Assembly: GCA_963974915.1 (NCBI GenBank)
Contig: CAXBES010000010.1
Coordinates: forward strand, 78,652 to 142,651
Length of the DNA stretch: 64,000 nucleotides
Source of the DNA: CAXBES01 sp963974915
GTDB lineage: Bacteria; Bacteroidota; Bacteroidia; Flavobacteriales; Flavobacteriaceae
Reading direction: 5' to 3'
Part shown: piece by piece, positions 25,644 to 34,793 of the stretch
How the letters are laid out: each line of letters starts with the position of its first letter
Position numbering within the stretch: the stretch's first letter is position 1
Notes under the pieces: generated by a model
Database searches by the model: none
Seen by the model: only the letters and a program-made list of their open reading frames with translations
What the model was told of the DNA's origin: nothing
Program-made: the position numbers and the translations under genes

Positions 25644-26900
25644 ATGAAGATTTTCAAATTTGGAGGGGCGTCGGTAAGAGATGCGGACGGAGTAAAAAAT
25701 GTGGCTTCGGTCATTAAAACAACCGGAGAAAAGCAATTGGTTGTGGTTGTTTCTGCAATGGGTAAAATGACAAATGCACTTGAAATCGTAGTTTCCGAGT
25801 ATTTTTCTGAAGCTTCAGACGCACAGACAGCGATAAGCGAAGTTTACGATTATCACCATAAAATCATGCTGGAACTCTTCCCTGGAAGTTCGCATTCGGT
25901 ATTTTCCGAAGTAAAAACTATTTTTAAAGACTTAAAACTTTTCTTAAAAACAACTAAATCAAAAAATCACGCCTACGTATATGATCAAGTAGTTAGTCAT
26001 GGCGAATTATTATCTACCACAATTGTTTCGGCTTATTTTAAAGAAATAGGGATTGAAAATAATTTACTGGATGTTAGGAAGTGTATAAAGACCGATGCCA
26101 ATTATCGGGATGCAAAAGTTAACTGGGAAACTACGCAGGAACAGATACACGAGCTTTTAGACCGTAATGCCATCACAGTGACACAAGGGTTTTTAGGCGC
26201 CGAAACAACGAATAATTTTACCACCACTCTGGGTCGTGAAGGAAGTGATTATACCGCTGCAATATTTGGATATTGTCTCAATGCCGAGAGCGTTACCATT
26301 TGGAAAGATGTACCGGGTGTATTAAACGCCGATCCCAGATATTTTGACAAAACCACATTATTAAACCATATTTCTTATAGAGAAGCAATTGAATTAGCAT
26401 TTTATGGTGCGTCTGTAATCCACCCCAAAACACTGCAGCCACTTCAGAGAAAAGAAATACGTTTATTTGTAAAGTCATTTTTAAATCCGTTGCAGCCGGG
26501 AACATGCGTGGGTAAAGGGGTTACACTGGATCCACAAACCTCCTGTTTCATTTTAAAAAGAAATCAGGTTCTCATCTCACTTTCGTCTTTAGACTTCTCT
26601 TTTATGATGGAAGACAATATTGGAGAGGTGTTTAAATTATTACACAAGTATAAAATGAAAGTTGAATTAATACAAAATTCGGCTATTAGTTTTTCTGTAT
26701 GCGTGGATAATAAGTTTAATAATTTAGAACTTTTGTTAACAAAACTTCGATCTAATTTTAGAGTACAATGGAATGAAGGTGTAACACTTTACACGATTAG
26801 GCACTCTATTCCTTCAGAGATCAAGGCGATAGCCAGAGATAAAAAGGTGTTGCTTAAGCAGGAAAGCCGAGAAACTGTTCAGCTTGTTATTCAGGAATAG
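25644..26900 (+). CDS. lysC: Aspartate kinase (monofunctional)
   Basis: Phosphorylates L-aspartate, the first step toward Lys, Thr, Met and diaminopimelate. The 418-residue protein has the N-terminal KFGGASV signature and VVVVSAMGKMTNAL. The substrate region is GFLGAETTNNFTTTLGREGSDYTA, VTIWKDVPGVLNADPR follows, and YGASVIHPKT precedes a C-terminal regulatory region of ACT type (from about residue 300). No homoserine dehydrogenase domain is fused, and length is typical for the monofunctional flavobacterial form. It lies between a GNAT gene and the OlsF-like gene. Confidence 0.95.
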   Translation: MKIFKFGGASVRDADGVKNVASVIKTTGEKQLVVVVSAMGKMTNALEIVVSEYFSEASDAQTAISEVYDYHHKIMLELFPGSSHSVFSEVKTIFKDLKLFLKTTKSKNHAYVYDQVVSHGELLSTTIVSAYFKEIGIENNLLDVRKCIKTDANYRDAKVNWETTQEQIHELLDRNAITVTQGFLGAETTNNFTTTLGREGSDYTAAIFGYCLNAESVTIWKDVPGVLNADPRYFDKTTLLNHISYREAIELAFYGASVIHPKTLQPLQRKEIRLFVKSFLNPLQPGTCVGKGVTLDPQTSCFILKRNQVLISLSSLDFSFMMEDNIGEVFKLLHKYKMKVELIQNSAISFSVCVDNKFNNLELLLTKLRSNFRVQWNEGVTLYTIRHSIPSEIKAIARDKKVLLKQESRETVQLVIQE

Positions 26901-26916
26901 AATGAATTGGTTTCGC

Positions 26917-26924
26917 TATATTTG
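26917..26924 (+). promoter_or_regulatory. Candidate -7 box TATATTTG before the OlsF-like gene
   Basis: An exact TAnnTTTG match lies 26 nt before the preferred ATG at 26951 and just after the aspartate kinase stop. No well-spaced TTG -33 element is present, so support is moderate. Confidence 0.45.
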
Positions 26925-26950
26925 TGATTCGCAACAACCAAAAAAATTTC

Positions 26951-28765
26951 ATGGGATTAGTCAATGCCAAAGAAGTAGCTAAAGCTATAAATGTCGATAA
27001 ATTTGGCTTTATCGGTACTGCAGTTGGCTGGACACTCATGAAAGTATTAAATATCACTACCCTTAATAAAATTTACGACAAAAAGAAGCATTTAAAAGAT
27101 CTTGAGTTTATAAATGCATTATTGGACGAGTTTGAAGTGAAGTTTGAGATTCCTGAAGAGGATTTAAAACGTATTCCAAAAACGGGTGCTTTTATTACCA
27201 TTTCCAATCATCCACTTGGAGGCATAGACGGGGTTTTATTATTAAAACTTTTGTTAGAGCATCGTCCCGATTTTAAAGTTATTGCGAACTTTTTACTTCA
27301 TCGTATAGAACCCCTTAAACCTTTTGTAATGCCTGTGAACCCTTTCGAAACAAGAAAGGATGTAAAATCGAGCGTGCAGGGGCTGAAATCTGCTTTAAAA
27401 CGTTTAAAGGATGGTCATCCGTTAGGCATATTCCCTGCCGGAGAGGTTTCTACGTATCGCGATGGGAAACTAGTAGTAGACAGGCCTTGGGAAGAGAGTG
27501 CCATGAAAATCGTTAAGAAGGCCGATGTTCCCGTGGTGCCTATTTATTTTCACGCTAAGAACAGTAAGCTTTTTTACAGATTAGCAAAATTGAGTGATAC
27601 ATTACGCACTGCGAAATTACCTTCAGAATTGCTTACACAAAAAGAGCGGGTAATAAAAGTTAGGATTGGGCATGCCATACCGGTAAAAGATCAACAGGAA
27701 CATGAATCCTTGCATGATTTTACTGAATTTCTTCGGAAGAAAACGTACATGCTGGCAAATCCATTTCAGAAGAAAAAATTAATAGATACCATTCCAAAAA
27801 CTATTAAATTTCCGAAGCCACCTAAAAAAATCGCCGGAGCGATATCGACAGAAGCTATGGAAGCCGAAATTGATGCGCTTCGAGAAAAGGATAAGCGTTT
27901 ATTAATTAGCAAAAATTACGAGGTCTTTTTGGCACAGGCCGAGATGGTGCCAAATATTTTACAGGAAATTGGTCGCCTTCGTGAAATTACTTTTCGTGAG
28001 GTAGGGGAAGGGACAAATAATGCTACCGATCTGGATAAATTCGATTCTTACTATCACCATATGTTTCTTTGGGACAATGAAGCTCGCAAAATTGCCGGAG
28101 CTTATAGAATGGGATTAGGGTCTAAGATCTTTCCGCAATTTGGAATAGACGGCTTCTATTTACAGGATCTTTTTAGGTTCGAACCGGAGCTTTATCCCAT
28201 GATGAGCAAGTCTATTGAGATGGGAAGAGCCTTTATAATTAATGAATATCAACAACGTCCCATGCCATTGTTCTTACTTTGGAAAGGAATAGTTCATACT
28301 ACTTTGCGTTATCCCGAACATCGATACTTAATAGGTGGAGTTAGTATAAGTAATAAGTTTTCTGAATTCTCAAAGTCGTTAATGATCGAGTTTATGAAGT
28401 CTAATTATTACGACCCGTATGTTGCACAGTATATCAATCCTAAGAAAGAATACAAAGTAAAGCTGAAGGATGCCGATAAAGATTTTATCTTCGACGAGAG
28501 TGAGGCAGATCTCAATAAATTTGACAAGATAATTGATGAAGTGGAACCGGGTAGCCTTCGTTTACCGGTTTTAATAAAGAAATATATCAAGCAAAATGCG
28601 AAAGTGGTCGCATTTAATGTGGATCCATTATTTAATAATGCAGTAGATGGGTTGATGTATATTCGAATCGCAGATCTTCCTGAAAGCACTGTTAAGCCTG
28701 TAATGGAAGAGTTTCAAGCCGAGCTGGAACAAAAATATGCCAATGGGCGAAAGGAAGAGGAGTAA
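26951..28765 (+). CDS. olsF: Bifunctional acyltransferase, probable ornithine lipid synthase OlsF
   Basis: A 604-residue fusion. The N-terminal half (about 60-290) is a PlsC-like lysophospholipid acyltransferase with TISNHPLGGIDGVLLL and the IFPAGEVSTYRDGK motif. The C-terminal half (about 310-540) is an OlsB/hemolysin-like N-acyltransferase with LREITFREVGEGTNNATDLD, GRAFIINEYQQRPMPLF and YLIGGVSISNKF. This domain order matches OlsF, known in Flavobacterium johnsoniae and Serratia, which makes ornithine lipid by N- and then O-acylation. The NHPLGGID box has five rather than four residues between His and Asp. The start at 26951 is preferred over 26924, which falls within the promoter-like box. 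Confidence 0.8.
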   Translation: MGLVNAKEVAKAINVDKFGFIGTAVGWTLMKVLNITTLNKIYDKKKHLKDLEFINALLDEFEVKFEIPEEDLKRIPKTGAFITISNHPLGGIDGVLLLKLLLEHRPDFKVIANFLLHRIEPLKPFVMPVNPFETRKDVKSSVQGLKSALKRLKDGHPLGIFPAGEVSTYRDGKLVVDRPWEESAMKIVKKADVPVVPIYFHAKNSKLFYRLAKLSDTLRTAKLPSELLTQKERVIKVRIGHAIPVKDQQEHESLHDFTEFLRKKTYMLANPFQKKKLIDTIPKTIKFPKPPKKIAGAISTEAMEAEIDALREKDKRLLISKNYEVFLAQAEMVPNILQEIGRLREITFREVGEGTNNATDLDKFDSYYHHMFLWDNEARKIAGAYRMGLGSKIFPQFGIDGFYLQDLFRFEPELYPMMSKSIEMGRAFIINEYQQRPMPLFLLWKGIVHTTLRYPEHRYLIGGVSISNKFSEFSKSLMIEFMKSNYYDPYVAQYINPKKEYKVKLKDADKDFIFDESEADLNKFDKIIDEVEPGSLRLPVLIKKYIKQNAKVVAFNVDPLFNNAVDGLMYIRIADLPESTVKPVMEEFQAELEQKYANGRKEEE

Positions 28766-28797
28766 GACCTTTTTATTACTTCAATAAATTTATCGAT

Positions 28798-29550
28798 ATG
28801 ACAGCTACGACTATTGATGAGGTCATCGAACAACTAGACGAGATCGTAAGAATTGAAACCGTGAATAATTCGGCGATGGCGTTTTTCCCAATTCTTTACA
28901 AAAAGGTTACCGAACGCATTAAAGATGGTATCCAAAACCATGAGTTTGAAAACAATGTGCGAATGGAAACACTTGATGTTCTCTTTGCGAACAGATATAT
29001 TACCGCATATCGGGATATGACCGACGGTAAGCCAACTACAAGAAGCTGGAAGAAGGCTTTCGACTCGTGCCCCGAAAGAGGTCTTTTGATCATGCAGCAT
29101 TTAATACTGGGTATTAACGCCCATATAAATCTTGATCTTGGGATAGCCGTATCCGAAACCGTGGGAGAAAATGGAAGCATAATGGATTTCGAAAACGATT
29201 TTAATAAGATAAATGAAATTTTAGGGAGTATGATAGATGATGTTCAGGCACGTATAGGCAGGGTATCTCCCTTATTTTATCTTCTGGAGAAAATTGGCAA
29301 AGGGAGGGAAGATAAAATTGTAAGTTTTAGTATAAATATTGCCCGTGATGGTGCGTGGTTATTTGCGAATCAGTATCATATATCCCCTAATAAAATCACA
29401 TCGATCGAGTCACGAGACGATATTATTGAAGGAATCGCAAATAAATTGGTCACTACAAGAAGTAGATTAATAAGATTTACGATAAAGACCATTAGATTTT
29501 TTGAGACAAAAAACAACCGAAAAGTGATCTCTGTTTTAAGCGCCGTTTAA
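28798..29550 (+). CDS. DUF5995 family protein
   Basis: A 250-residue soluble protein of DUF5995, an all-helical family of unknown role. Characteristic features are FFPILYKKVTERI near residue 30, RDMTDGKPTTRSWKKAF, and QHLILGINAHINLDLGIAV, the last with the family's conserved His-Asn-Asp cluster. It follows the OlsF-like gene by 32 nt on the same strand and probably shares its transcript. It converges with the membrane protein gene at 29553. Confidence 0.8.
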   Translation: MTATTIDEVIEQLDEIVRIETVNNSAMAFFPILYKKVTERIKDGIQNHEFENNVRMETLDVLFANRYITAYRDMTDGKPTTRSWKKAFDSCPERGLLIMQHLILGINAHINLDLGIAVSETVGENGSIMDFENDFNKINEILGSMIDDVQARIGRVSPLFYLLEKIGKGREDKIVSFSINIARDGAWLFANQYHISPNKITSIESRDDIIEGIANKLVTTRSRLIRFTIKTIRFFETKNNRKVISVLSAV

Positions 29551-29552
29551 AA

Positions 29553-30299
29553 TTATTCTTTTTTAGTTAGATTTTTTTCTGCCTGCATTATTTCTTCTAA
29601 ACTAAAGCCTCCTTTGCTACCGGGCTCTGCTACTTCTTCAATTAGATTTAAGAGTTTTACGGTATTGCCAATTTGCGTGTTCGATAAGCTTAAATAATGC
29701 TGAATACACTCGTTGTGCATCGATTTTTTGTTTTCTAAAGATTCTAATTCCGAATTTTGCACTTTCTCGTTAATTATCTGATTCTGTCGAGCCATCGCAG
29801 CTTTGTCTACAAGGTCGTTTAACCAAGCTAACATTCCAATAGTTAATTGTGCATAATTGGATCTGCTATCCTGCATTTTTAGAGGAGGATCTTTCACAAG
29901 CAGAGTAACGATACTTATCATTCCAAAACCTCCAAACGCGGTGGCTAGAAATTCGTTGCCTTGTAAACCAAAATAAATGGCGAAACCAATTAGAATAAAA
30001 CCGAGAATAAATGTAAGAGAGAACATCCATTTAATGATTCCTTGAACACTTTTACTCACAACCAGGGTGTAAGTGAGCGATTCTTTTAGATCTTTTATTA
30101 CCTGAAAAGTATCTGCCCCCGATTCTGTTTGTAGTTTAGCTTGTTTGGTCTGTGCAATAGAATGCTCTACGAGCATTTGTTGTAAATAAGCGATCTTTTT
30201 TGAGGTGTCTGCAGGAATATTTTCTTCTTCAAGCTTTTTTGGGTCGATAGCTTTTTTTGAAGTAAAAATGCTATCGATTATATTTTGAATTGTGTTCAT
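29553..30299 (-). CDS. Conserved hypothetical protein with two central transmembrane segments
   Basis: A 248-residue protein. The N-terminal 85 residues are helical and charged, two membrane segments follow (about 92-112, LTFILGFILIGFAIYFGL, and 117-137, LATAFGGFGMISIVTLLV), and the C-terminal ~110 residues are a charged helical tail ending LEEIMQAEKNLTKKE. I do not recognise the family. The layout, a hairpin in the membrane with both ends cytosolic, suggests a scaffold or sensor. Its stop lies two bases from the DUF5995 stop on the other strand. Confidence 0.65.
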   Translation of the reverse strand: MNTIQNIIDSIFTSKKAIDPKKLEEENIPADTSKKIAYLQQMLVEHSIAQTKQAKLQTESGADTFQVIKDLKESLTYTLVVSKSVQGIIKWMFSLTFILGFILIGFAIYFGLQGNEFLATAFGGFGMISIVTLLVKDPPLKMQDSRSNYAQLTIGMLAWLNDLVDKAAMARQNQIINEKVQNSELESLENKKSMHNECIQHYLSLSNTQIGNTVKLLNLIEEVAEPGSKGGFSLEEIMQAEKNLTKKE

Positions 30300-30378
30300 A
30301 AGGCTCGTATTTACGATGTTGTAATGATCTATTTTCTATACATCGGAAATACGCCGTTATGTCATCAAAATCAAATAG

Positions 30379-31344
30379 CTACAAAGGGCGTTTTTTTATC
30401 ATTCCTCCTTTGGCATCCTTTATACTGTGCATTACCAAAAAAGCATTCTTATCGATCTTATCTACTTCCGTTTGCAATTTTGCCAACTCTAAACGAGTAA
30501 TTAAAGTATAAATAATATCGGTTTCCTGTAATCTATCACCTCTCTTTCCGTAGCCACGCTTCCCATTGTAGATAGTACAACCTCTACCCATTTTCTCAAT
30601 CACCGCTAGCCGAATGTCCTCGCTAAAATCTGAAATAATTGTAACCCCTACATATTCTTCAATTCCCGAGACAACAAAATCTACTGTTTTCGATGCTGCT
30701 AAGTAGGTAAGCATCGCATACAAAGCTGTTTCTACGGAAAAGATATAAGCAGCCACTCCAAAAATGATCACATTAAAAATGAGGATCACATCTCCAATCG
30801 TGACATGTGCCTTTTTACTGATATAAATCGCAAGCACTTCGGTACCATCGATCACTGCACCACCTCTAATTGAGAGTCCGATCCCGGCACCTAAAAAGAA
30901 TCCGCCAAATACCGCGATCAACAACGAGTCGTCTGTAATAGTGGGTAATTCGATAAAATGGACCGAAACTGCCAAAACGATAATGGCGAGAAGACTTCTA
31001 AAGGCAAATTGTTTGCCAATAGTTGAGAGGCCAAGAACGATAAAAGGAATATTAATTAGTACCAAAAATATGGCTAATGAGAGTCCTGTGATATCGGTAA
31101 GAATTAGAGAAATACCTGTTACGCCTCCATCAATAAAACCGTTTGGAAGTAGAAATCCTTTAAGCCCAAAACTTGCACTTATAATACCCAGAAGAATAAA
31201 AGAGCTTTCTTTTAAAAGGTGTTTAATTTCAACTAATGTTTCTTTAAATTTCTTGTCGAATTGGTTTTTTGGGACGGGTTGATTCTTGTTTTTAAACTTA
31301 TTTTTAGTCGCTTGTGTGACAATATATTGAAAGAATGCGTTCAT
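30379..31344 (-). CDS. YitT family membrane protein (DUF161/DUF2179)
   Basis: A 321-residue integral membrane protein. About five or six hydrophobic segments span residues 45-225, including GLKGFLLPNGFIDGGVTGIS, which is typical of YitT. The conserved GAGIGLSIRGGAVIDGTEVLA follows, and the C-terminal soluble DUF2179 domain (about 230-320) contains GRGCTIYNGKRGYGKRGDR. Family members are proposed transporters or membrane stress proteins, but no substrate is established. It stands alone, with the beta-lactamase-like pseudogene upstream. Confidence 0.9.
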   Translation of the reverse strand: MNAFFQYIVTQATKNKFKNKNQPVPKNQFDKKFKETLVEIKHLLKESSFILLGIISASFGLKGFLLPNGFIDGGVTGISLILTDITGLSLAIFLVLINIPFIVLGLSTIGKQFAFRSLLAIIVLAVSVHFIELPTITDDSLLIAVFGGFFLGAGIGLSIRGGAVIDGTEVLAIYISKKAHVTIGDVILIFNVIIFGVAAYIFSVETALYAMLTYLAASKTVDFVVSGIEEYVGVTIISDFSEDIRLAVIEKMGRGCTIYNGKRGYGKRGDRLQETDIIYTLITRLELAKLQTEVDKIDKNAFLVMHSIKDAKGGMIKKRPL

Positions 31345-31407
31345 TAAGTTTTTTTACTAAACTACTAAAAAAAACAGCTTATCCAATTCTATGTTTGCAC
31401 ATATATT

Positions 31408-31690
31408 TTAGTTTTTTTGAAAGACCGGCACTATGTACTTTTCCAGGAGTTCGTCTGTATAACCATGAGCTCTCCTATTGTTGTAATTAGTTGTTGTAAG
31501 TACTACGGTTAAGTTTATCTAAGGGAGAGTAATAAGCTTATTTCCTCCGTCTCCTGCCATGACAAAATTTTTTTTCACCGGCAAATTTCTTAACCCAAAA
31601 AAGATAGCCGTAATCAACTCCTTCCCAGGCATTGGCTTTGGTGCTCGTTGCTTTTTCAATTCAGCCTAGAGAAATGAGCAGTAGGTTATC
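31408..31690 (-). pseudogene. Decayed C-terminal fragment of a beta-lactamase-fold serine hydrolase
   Basis: No intact gene fits the 404-bp gap at 31345-31748. Reading leftward, one frame gives ANAWEGVDYGYLFWVKKFAG. After a shift in a run of A's the next frame gives NFVMAGDGGNKLITLP, then a TAG stop, then LTVVLTTTNYNNRRAHGYTD and ELLEKYIVPVF before a terminal TAA at 31408-31410. This is the recognisable C-terminal end of the Beta-lactamase (PF00144) family: the YGYLWW motif, the G-G-N-K strand, and TTTNYN...LLEEYI. The fragment carries at least one frameshift and one in-frame stop, and the catalytic SxxK part is absent. The upstream limit is approximate. Confidence 0.75.
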
Positions 31691-31748
31691 CCATTTCCCT
31701 TTTTATAGATCAATGATCCTTTTTTTGAATTTGGGATATGATCAAATA

Positions 31749-32456
31749 CTAGCGATACTCCGGATTTTCAAAATTCCATCGTGTACCATCGTCCCAATCG
31801 CCACGAGAGTTTCCATAAGTGGGATAACCTCCTTGATCTTTAAGGGTTTTAGCCAGATGAAGCAGATTGTAGGTCATAAATGTGGTGTTGCGATTGGTAA
31901 AATCATTATTTTTTGCTCCACTTTCCTCATCGTTATAACTTGGTCCGGGGCCAGCTTCACCAATCCATCCGCAGTCTGCCTGTGGCGGAATGCTATAACC
32001 AATATGTTGTAAGGCGTAGAGCGTGCTCATAGCGACGTGTTTAATTCCATCTTCATTCCCGGTAATAATGCATCCACCAACTTTTCCGTAGAAATAATAC
32101 TGACCCTTTTCATTGCGTCTCCCACTTTCGCCGTAGAGGCGTTCTATGAGTTGGGTCGCCACAGACGACTTTTCTCCTAACCAGATAGGGGTTCCAATAA
32201 CGAGAATGTCGGCATCCTTTACTTTTTTCCACAATTCTGGCCATTCATCAGTTTCTGCGCCCTGTTCGGTCATATCGTGATAAACACCAAAAGCCACATC
32301 GTGATTTACCCATCGAAGGTATTCTACAGTGACACCTTCAGCTCTCATAATTTTTATAGAAACATCCATGAGTGCCTGCGTATGACTCATACGAGGAGAT
32401 TTTTTTAAAGTGCAATTGATGTACAGGGCTTTTAAGTTAGTAAAGTCTGGTTTCAT
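31749..32456 (-). CDS. Flavodoxin-fold NAD(P)H-dependent FMN reductase family protein
   Basis: A 235-residue protein with a flavodoxin-like fold. After ALYINCTLKKSPRMSHT, which matches the phosphate-binding loop of FMN reductases, it shows DADILVIGTPIWLGEKSS (flavin contact) and GGCIITGNEDGIKHVAMSTL. The PQADCGWIGEAGPGPSY segment is typical of this subgroup. It probably binds FMN and reduces quinones or similar compounds. It is the last of three closely spaced genes (33920 to 31749) and is separated by 36 nt from the PqqB-like lipoprotein gene. Confidence 0.85.
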   Translation of the reverse strand: MKPDFTNLKALYINCTLKKSPRMSHTQALMDVSIKIMRAEGVTVEYLRWVNHDVAFGVYHDMTEQGAETDEWPELWKKVKDADILVIGTPIWLGEKSSVATQLIERLYGESGRRNEKGQYYFYGKVGGCIITGNEDGIKHVAMSTLYALQHIGYSIPPQADCGWIGEAGPGPSYNDEESGAKNNDFTNRNTTFMTYNLLHLAKTLKDQGGYPTYGNSRGDWDDGTRWNFENPEYR

Positions 32457-32492
32457 ATTATTTAGCTTTATTTTCGTTAAGTGAGTGCAATT

Positions 32493-33452
32493 CTAGAGTT
32501 TAATTACAGTATTGATACGCGCGATATTGAATCCGTTTTTTAAAACCTGTTTGGAGGCTTCAGAAGTTGGGTCGATCACGGGATTGGTATGATTAAAATG
32601 TATAAAGTAAAGTTTCTTTTTTTCTTCGGAAGGCAAATTCTCTAGAAGAGACATACTTTCAATTATGAATGGATGTGGAATTTCTGAAATATCACGAGTA
32701 TTAATCTCCTCTCCATCGTAAAAAGTTGCATCGACAAAGGCGTAATCTACTTTTTTAATCGCTTCGGAAATATTCGTTACCCACATTTCCCATTTATCTA
32801 TATCGGGTATAAAAAGTGCAGTCTTTTTGGGTCCCTGAATTTTATAGCCAACTGTTTCTGAAATTTCATCGCGATGTGGAACAAGAAAGGGAGTTACCGT
32901 AATATTTGAGGTAAGTACTACTTCTTGATTGTTTTGTAATTGTAATAATGCAATATTACTATTATTAACTAACTGACTCCAGGGACCGTTTGTTTCCAGA
33001 AAGGTTTTCATTCTTGGCATAGCATAGACAGGAACACTTGGGGCATTTGTAGCTTCTTTACCAAGATACATCAAACCGGAGTAGTGCCCAATGTGGGCGT
33101 GAGTAACAAATATTCCATCAGGGAGTTCATTGTTGTTATCCGCAAGTTGCTTCAGTTTTTTAGTTTGTGTGGTTATATCGGGTGTTGCTTCAAAAAGAAA
33201 GAATTTGTTGTTATTAGGATCTATTAATCCCAGCGACACCACTTTCCGAAGAGAATCGGGCGAATTAAATAATCCTGCGCAACATGCCTTTTTACAAGCG
33301 ATATGGGGAGAACCGGCATCTTGTATCGTGCCCAATATAACTAGGGAAGTTTCGGTGATCACATCGTTTTTTTCCGAAGCACTTATTTCTGAAACAGAAT
33401 TAGTACAGGAAAGTATGAGTAATGCGAACAGAACATATACAAGATTTTTCAT
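32493..33452 (-). CDS. PqqB-like metallo-hydrolase, predicted lipoprotein
   Basis: A 319-residue MBL-fold protein with a lipoprotein signal (MKNLVYVLFALLILSC, Cys16). It shows the PqqB-like start VILGTIQDAGSPHIACKKAC, with its Cys cluster, and the metal-binding core FVTHAHIGHYSGLMYLG. Further ligands are VDATFYD and FIHFNHTNP. True PqqB is cytosolic and acts in PQQ synthesis; no other pqq gene is nearby and this copy is exported, so PQQ synthesis is not implied. It immediately follows the Cys-rich hypothetical gene with no gap. Confidence 0.85.
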   Translation of the reverse strand: MKNLVYVLFALLILSCTNSVSEISASEKNDVITETSLVILGTIQDAGSPHIACKKACCAGLFNSPDSLRKVVSLGLIDPNNNKFFLFEATPDITTQTKKLKQLADNNNELPDGIFVTHAHIGHYSGLMYLGKEATNAPSVPVYAMPRMKTFLETNGPWSQLVNNSNIALLQLQNNQEVVLTSNITVTPFLVPHRDEISETVGYKIQGPKKTALFIPDIDKWEMWVTNISEAIKKVDYAFVDATFYDGEEINTRDISEIPHPFIIESMSLLENLPSEEKKKLYFIHFNHTNPVIDPTSEASKQVLKNGFNIARINTVIKL

Positions 33453-33920
33453 CTATTCGCTTTTGCTTAGAAATGTATGGGTATCTTGGTTAGAGATAGC
33501 TGTATAATCGAATATTCTTGAAATATCCATAACATCTGTTATACCCTCAAATTCACATAATTTTGCGACCACCGCTGCCAGTCCGTTGAAGAGTATTTCT
33601 TTATCCTTCGGATCCTTAGGTCGTTTTGACCCTCTTTTTAGGGGTAATTCATAGCCGCATCCGGTTAAAAAGGCGGCTTCAGTTTGTAATAACTCTAAAG
33701 GGGTATATCCATTGATCTTTTTCCCTAGTTTTTGGTTTACAATTCCAACATAATTGAGTTGTAACGAACCATGACTATCGGTTAAATGTTGCCAGGCATC
33801 GAGATTATCGCAAATATTGCCAACAGCACAACTATGGCAATATTCGGGATGAAGCGTATCGTTGTGAAAGGCAGAATAAAGTTTGCTAATGGCACTTTCT
33901 AATCGGAACGGCATTTTCAT
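33453..33920 (-). CDS. Conserved flavobacterial hypothetical with Cys motif
   Basis: A 155-residue soluble protein. It contains HPEYCHSCAVGNICDN near residue 26 (Cys-x2-Cys-x5-Cys) and a later TGCGYELP, so a metal or iron-sulfur site is possible. Other features are NYVGIVNQKLGKKINGYTP and LFNGLAAVVAKLCEFEGI. I recall related proteins in other Flavobacteriaceae but know no function. It leads the three-gene run with the PqqB-like and flavodoxin-like genes. Confidence 0.7.
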   Translation of the reverse strand: MKMPFRLESAISKLYSAFHNDTLHPEYCHSCAVGNICDNLDAWQHLTDSHGSLQLNYVGIVNQKLGKKINGYTPLELLQTEAAFLTGCGYELPLKRGSKRPKDPKDKEILFNGLAAVVAKLCEFEGITDVMDISRIFDYTAISNQDTHTFLSKSE

Positions 33921-34037
33921 AGCTTCTTTTTTTGTTCCAAAAAGTTACAAAAAAAGAAGGATAATGCCTTCTCATAGATCTGGAAAATTGTAATCTTATA
34001 TCCTACAGGATTCCTTTTAAAGTTTTGAGGATGAATC

Positions 34038-34793
34038 TTACTCTCTTAATTCAGAATTAATTAGCTGAATCATGGATCGAATTTCATTATGCACATTTTT
34101 TCTGTATCCCAGTGCTTCGTTGGTGAGTACAGATTTTATACCCATGAGATTTCGTACTTTGGGTCTGGACATAATATCCATATAATCGTTCTTTGGCCCA
34201 AAGGAGATATTGTAATTGGGTAATTTGAATTTCAGCAAGTGAAGAAAGTTTACATCTTCTACACAGATCTCATCTATTCGCATTTGGTGCACATTCATTC
34301 TGTCGAGGATCAGTCTTTCCAGATTGTTAACGTTGGCATCTAAAACGCTGAGGCGATCCCTGATATCATTATTTTTTATGATCGCTATTTTTCCGGCATT
34401 TTTTAAATCGGAGTAAGTATTTATAACAGGAACCTGGATTTCAAAATCCCAAAATGCTTTATTAAAGTACTCTATGGTTTTTACTTCATTTTCTAGAATC
34501 GTCTTAATTGAGTCATTGTGCAATACAGTTTCAATAATATCCAGATAATATTGTTCATTCTCAATAAATTCACTTGAAAACGTTTCAGCAGATTGCAAGT
34601 CTTTAAGCAATAGAGAAAGAATAGCTGTCTCTGTTTTTTTCTCTATTCTCTCTTCATTCCAGTTGTTTATTTGCAGGGCGATTAAGATCCCAATAACAAC
34701 GAGTGCAATTTCGCCTATGGCATACAGCATATATTTTGAAAACTTGCTCTCTGAAAGTAAGCGTTTACGGATATGGCGGAAGAATTTAATCAT
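34038..34793 (-). CDS. DUF6090 family membrane protein, array member 6
   Basis: A 251-residue protein and the last of six tandem paralogues. It opens MIKFFRHIRKRLLSESKFSK, a basic stretch, followed by one membrane segment (GEIALVVIGILIALQINNWN). The remaining ~200 residues are helical and probably coiled-coil. The family motif is here KNAGKIAIIKNNDIRDRLS near residue 115. The topology predicted is a short cytosolic N-terminus, one membrane pass and an extracytoplasmic helical domain. It overlaps member 5 by 8 nt. Function unknown. Confidence 0.88.
   Translation of the reverse strand: MIKFFRHIRKRLLSESKFSKYMLYAIGEIALVVIGILIALQINNWNEERIEKKTETAILSLLLKDLQSAETFSSEFIENEQYYLDIIETVLHNDSIKTILENEVKTIEYFNKAFWDFEIQVPVINTYSDLKNAGKIAIIKNNDIRDRLSVLDANVNNLERLILDRMNVHQMRIDEICVEDVNFLHLLKFKLPNYNISFGPKNDYMDIMSRPKVRNLMGIKSVLTNEALGYRKNVHNEIRSMIQLINSELRE

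Noticed and set aside
31632..32012. 126-codon plus-strand open frame
   Set aside because: Antisense to the flavodoxin-like gene and the pseudogene remnant; no protein features.
32493..33452. PQQ biosynthesis role
   Set aside because: The protein is a lipoprotein and no other pqq gene is present; only the PqqB-like fold is supported.
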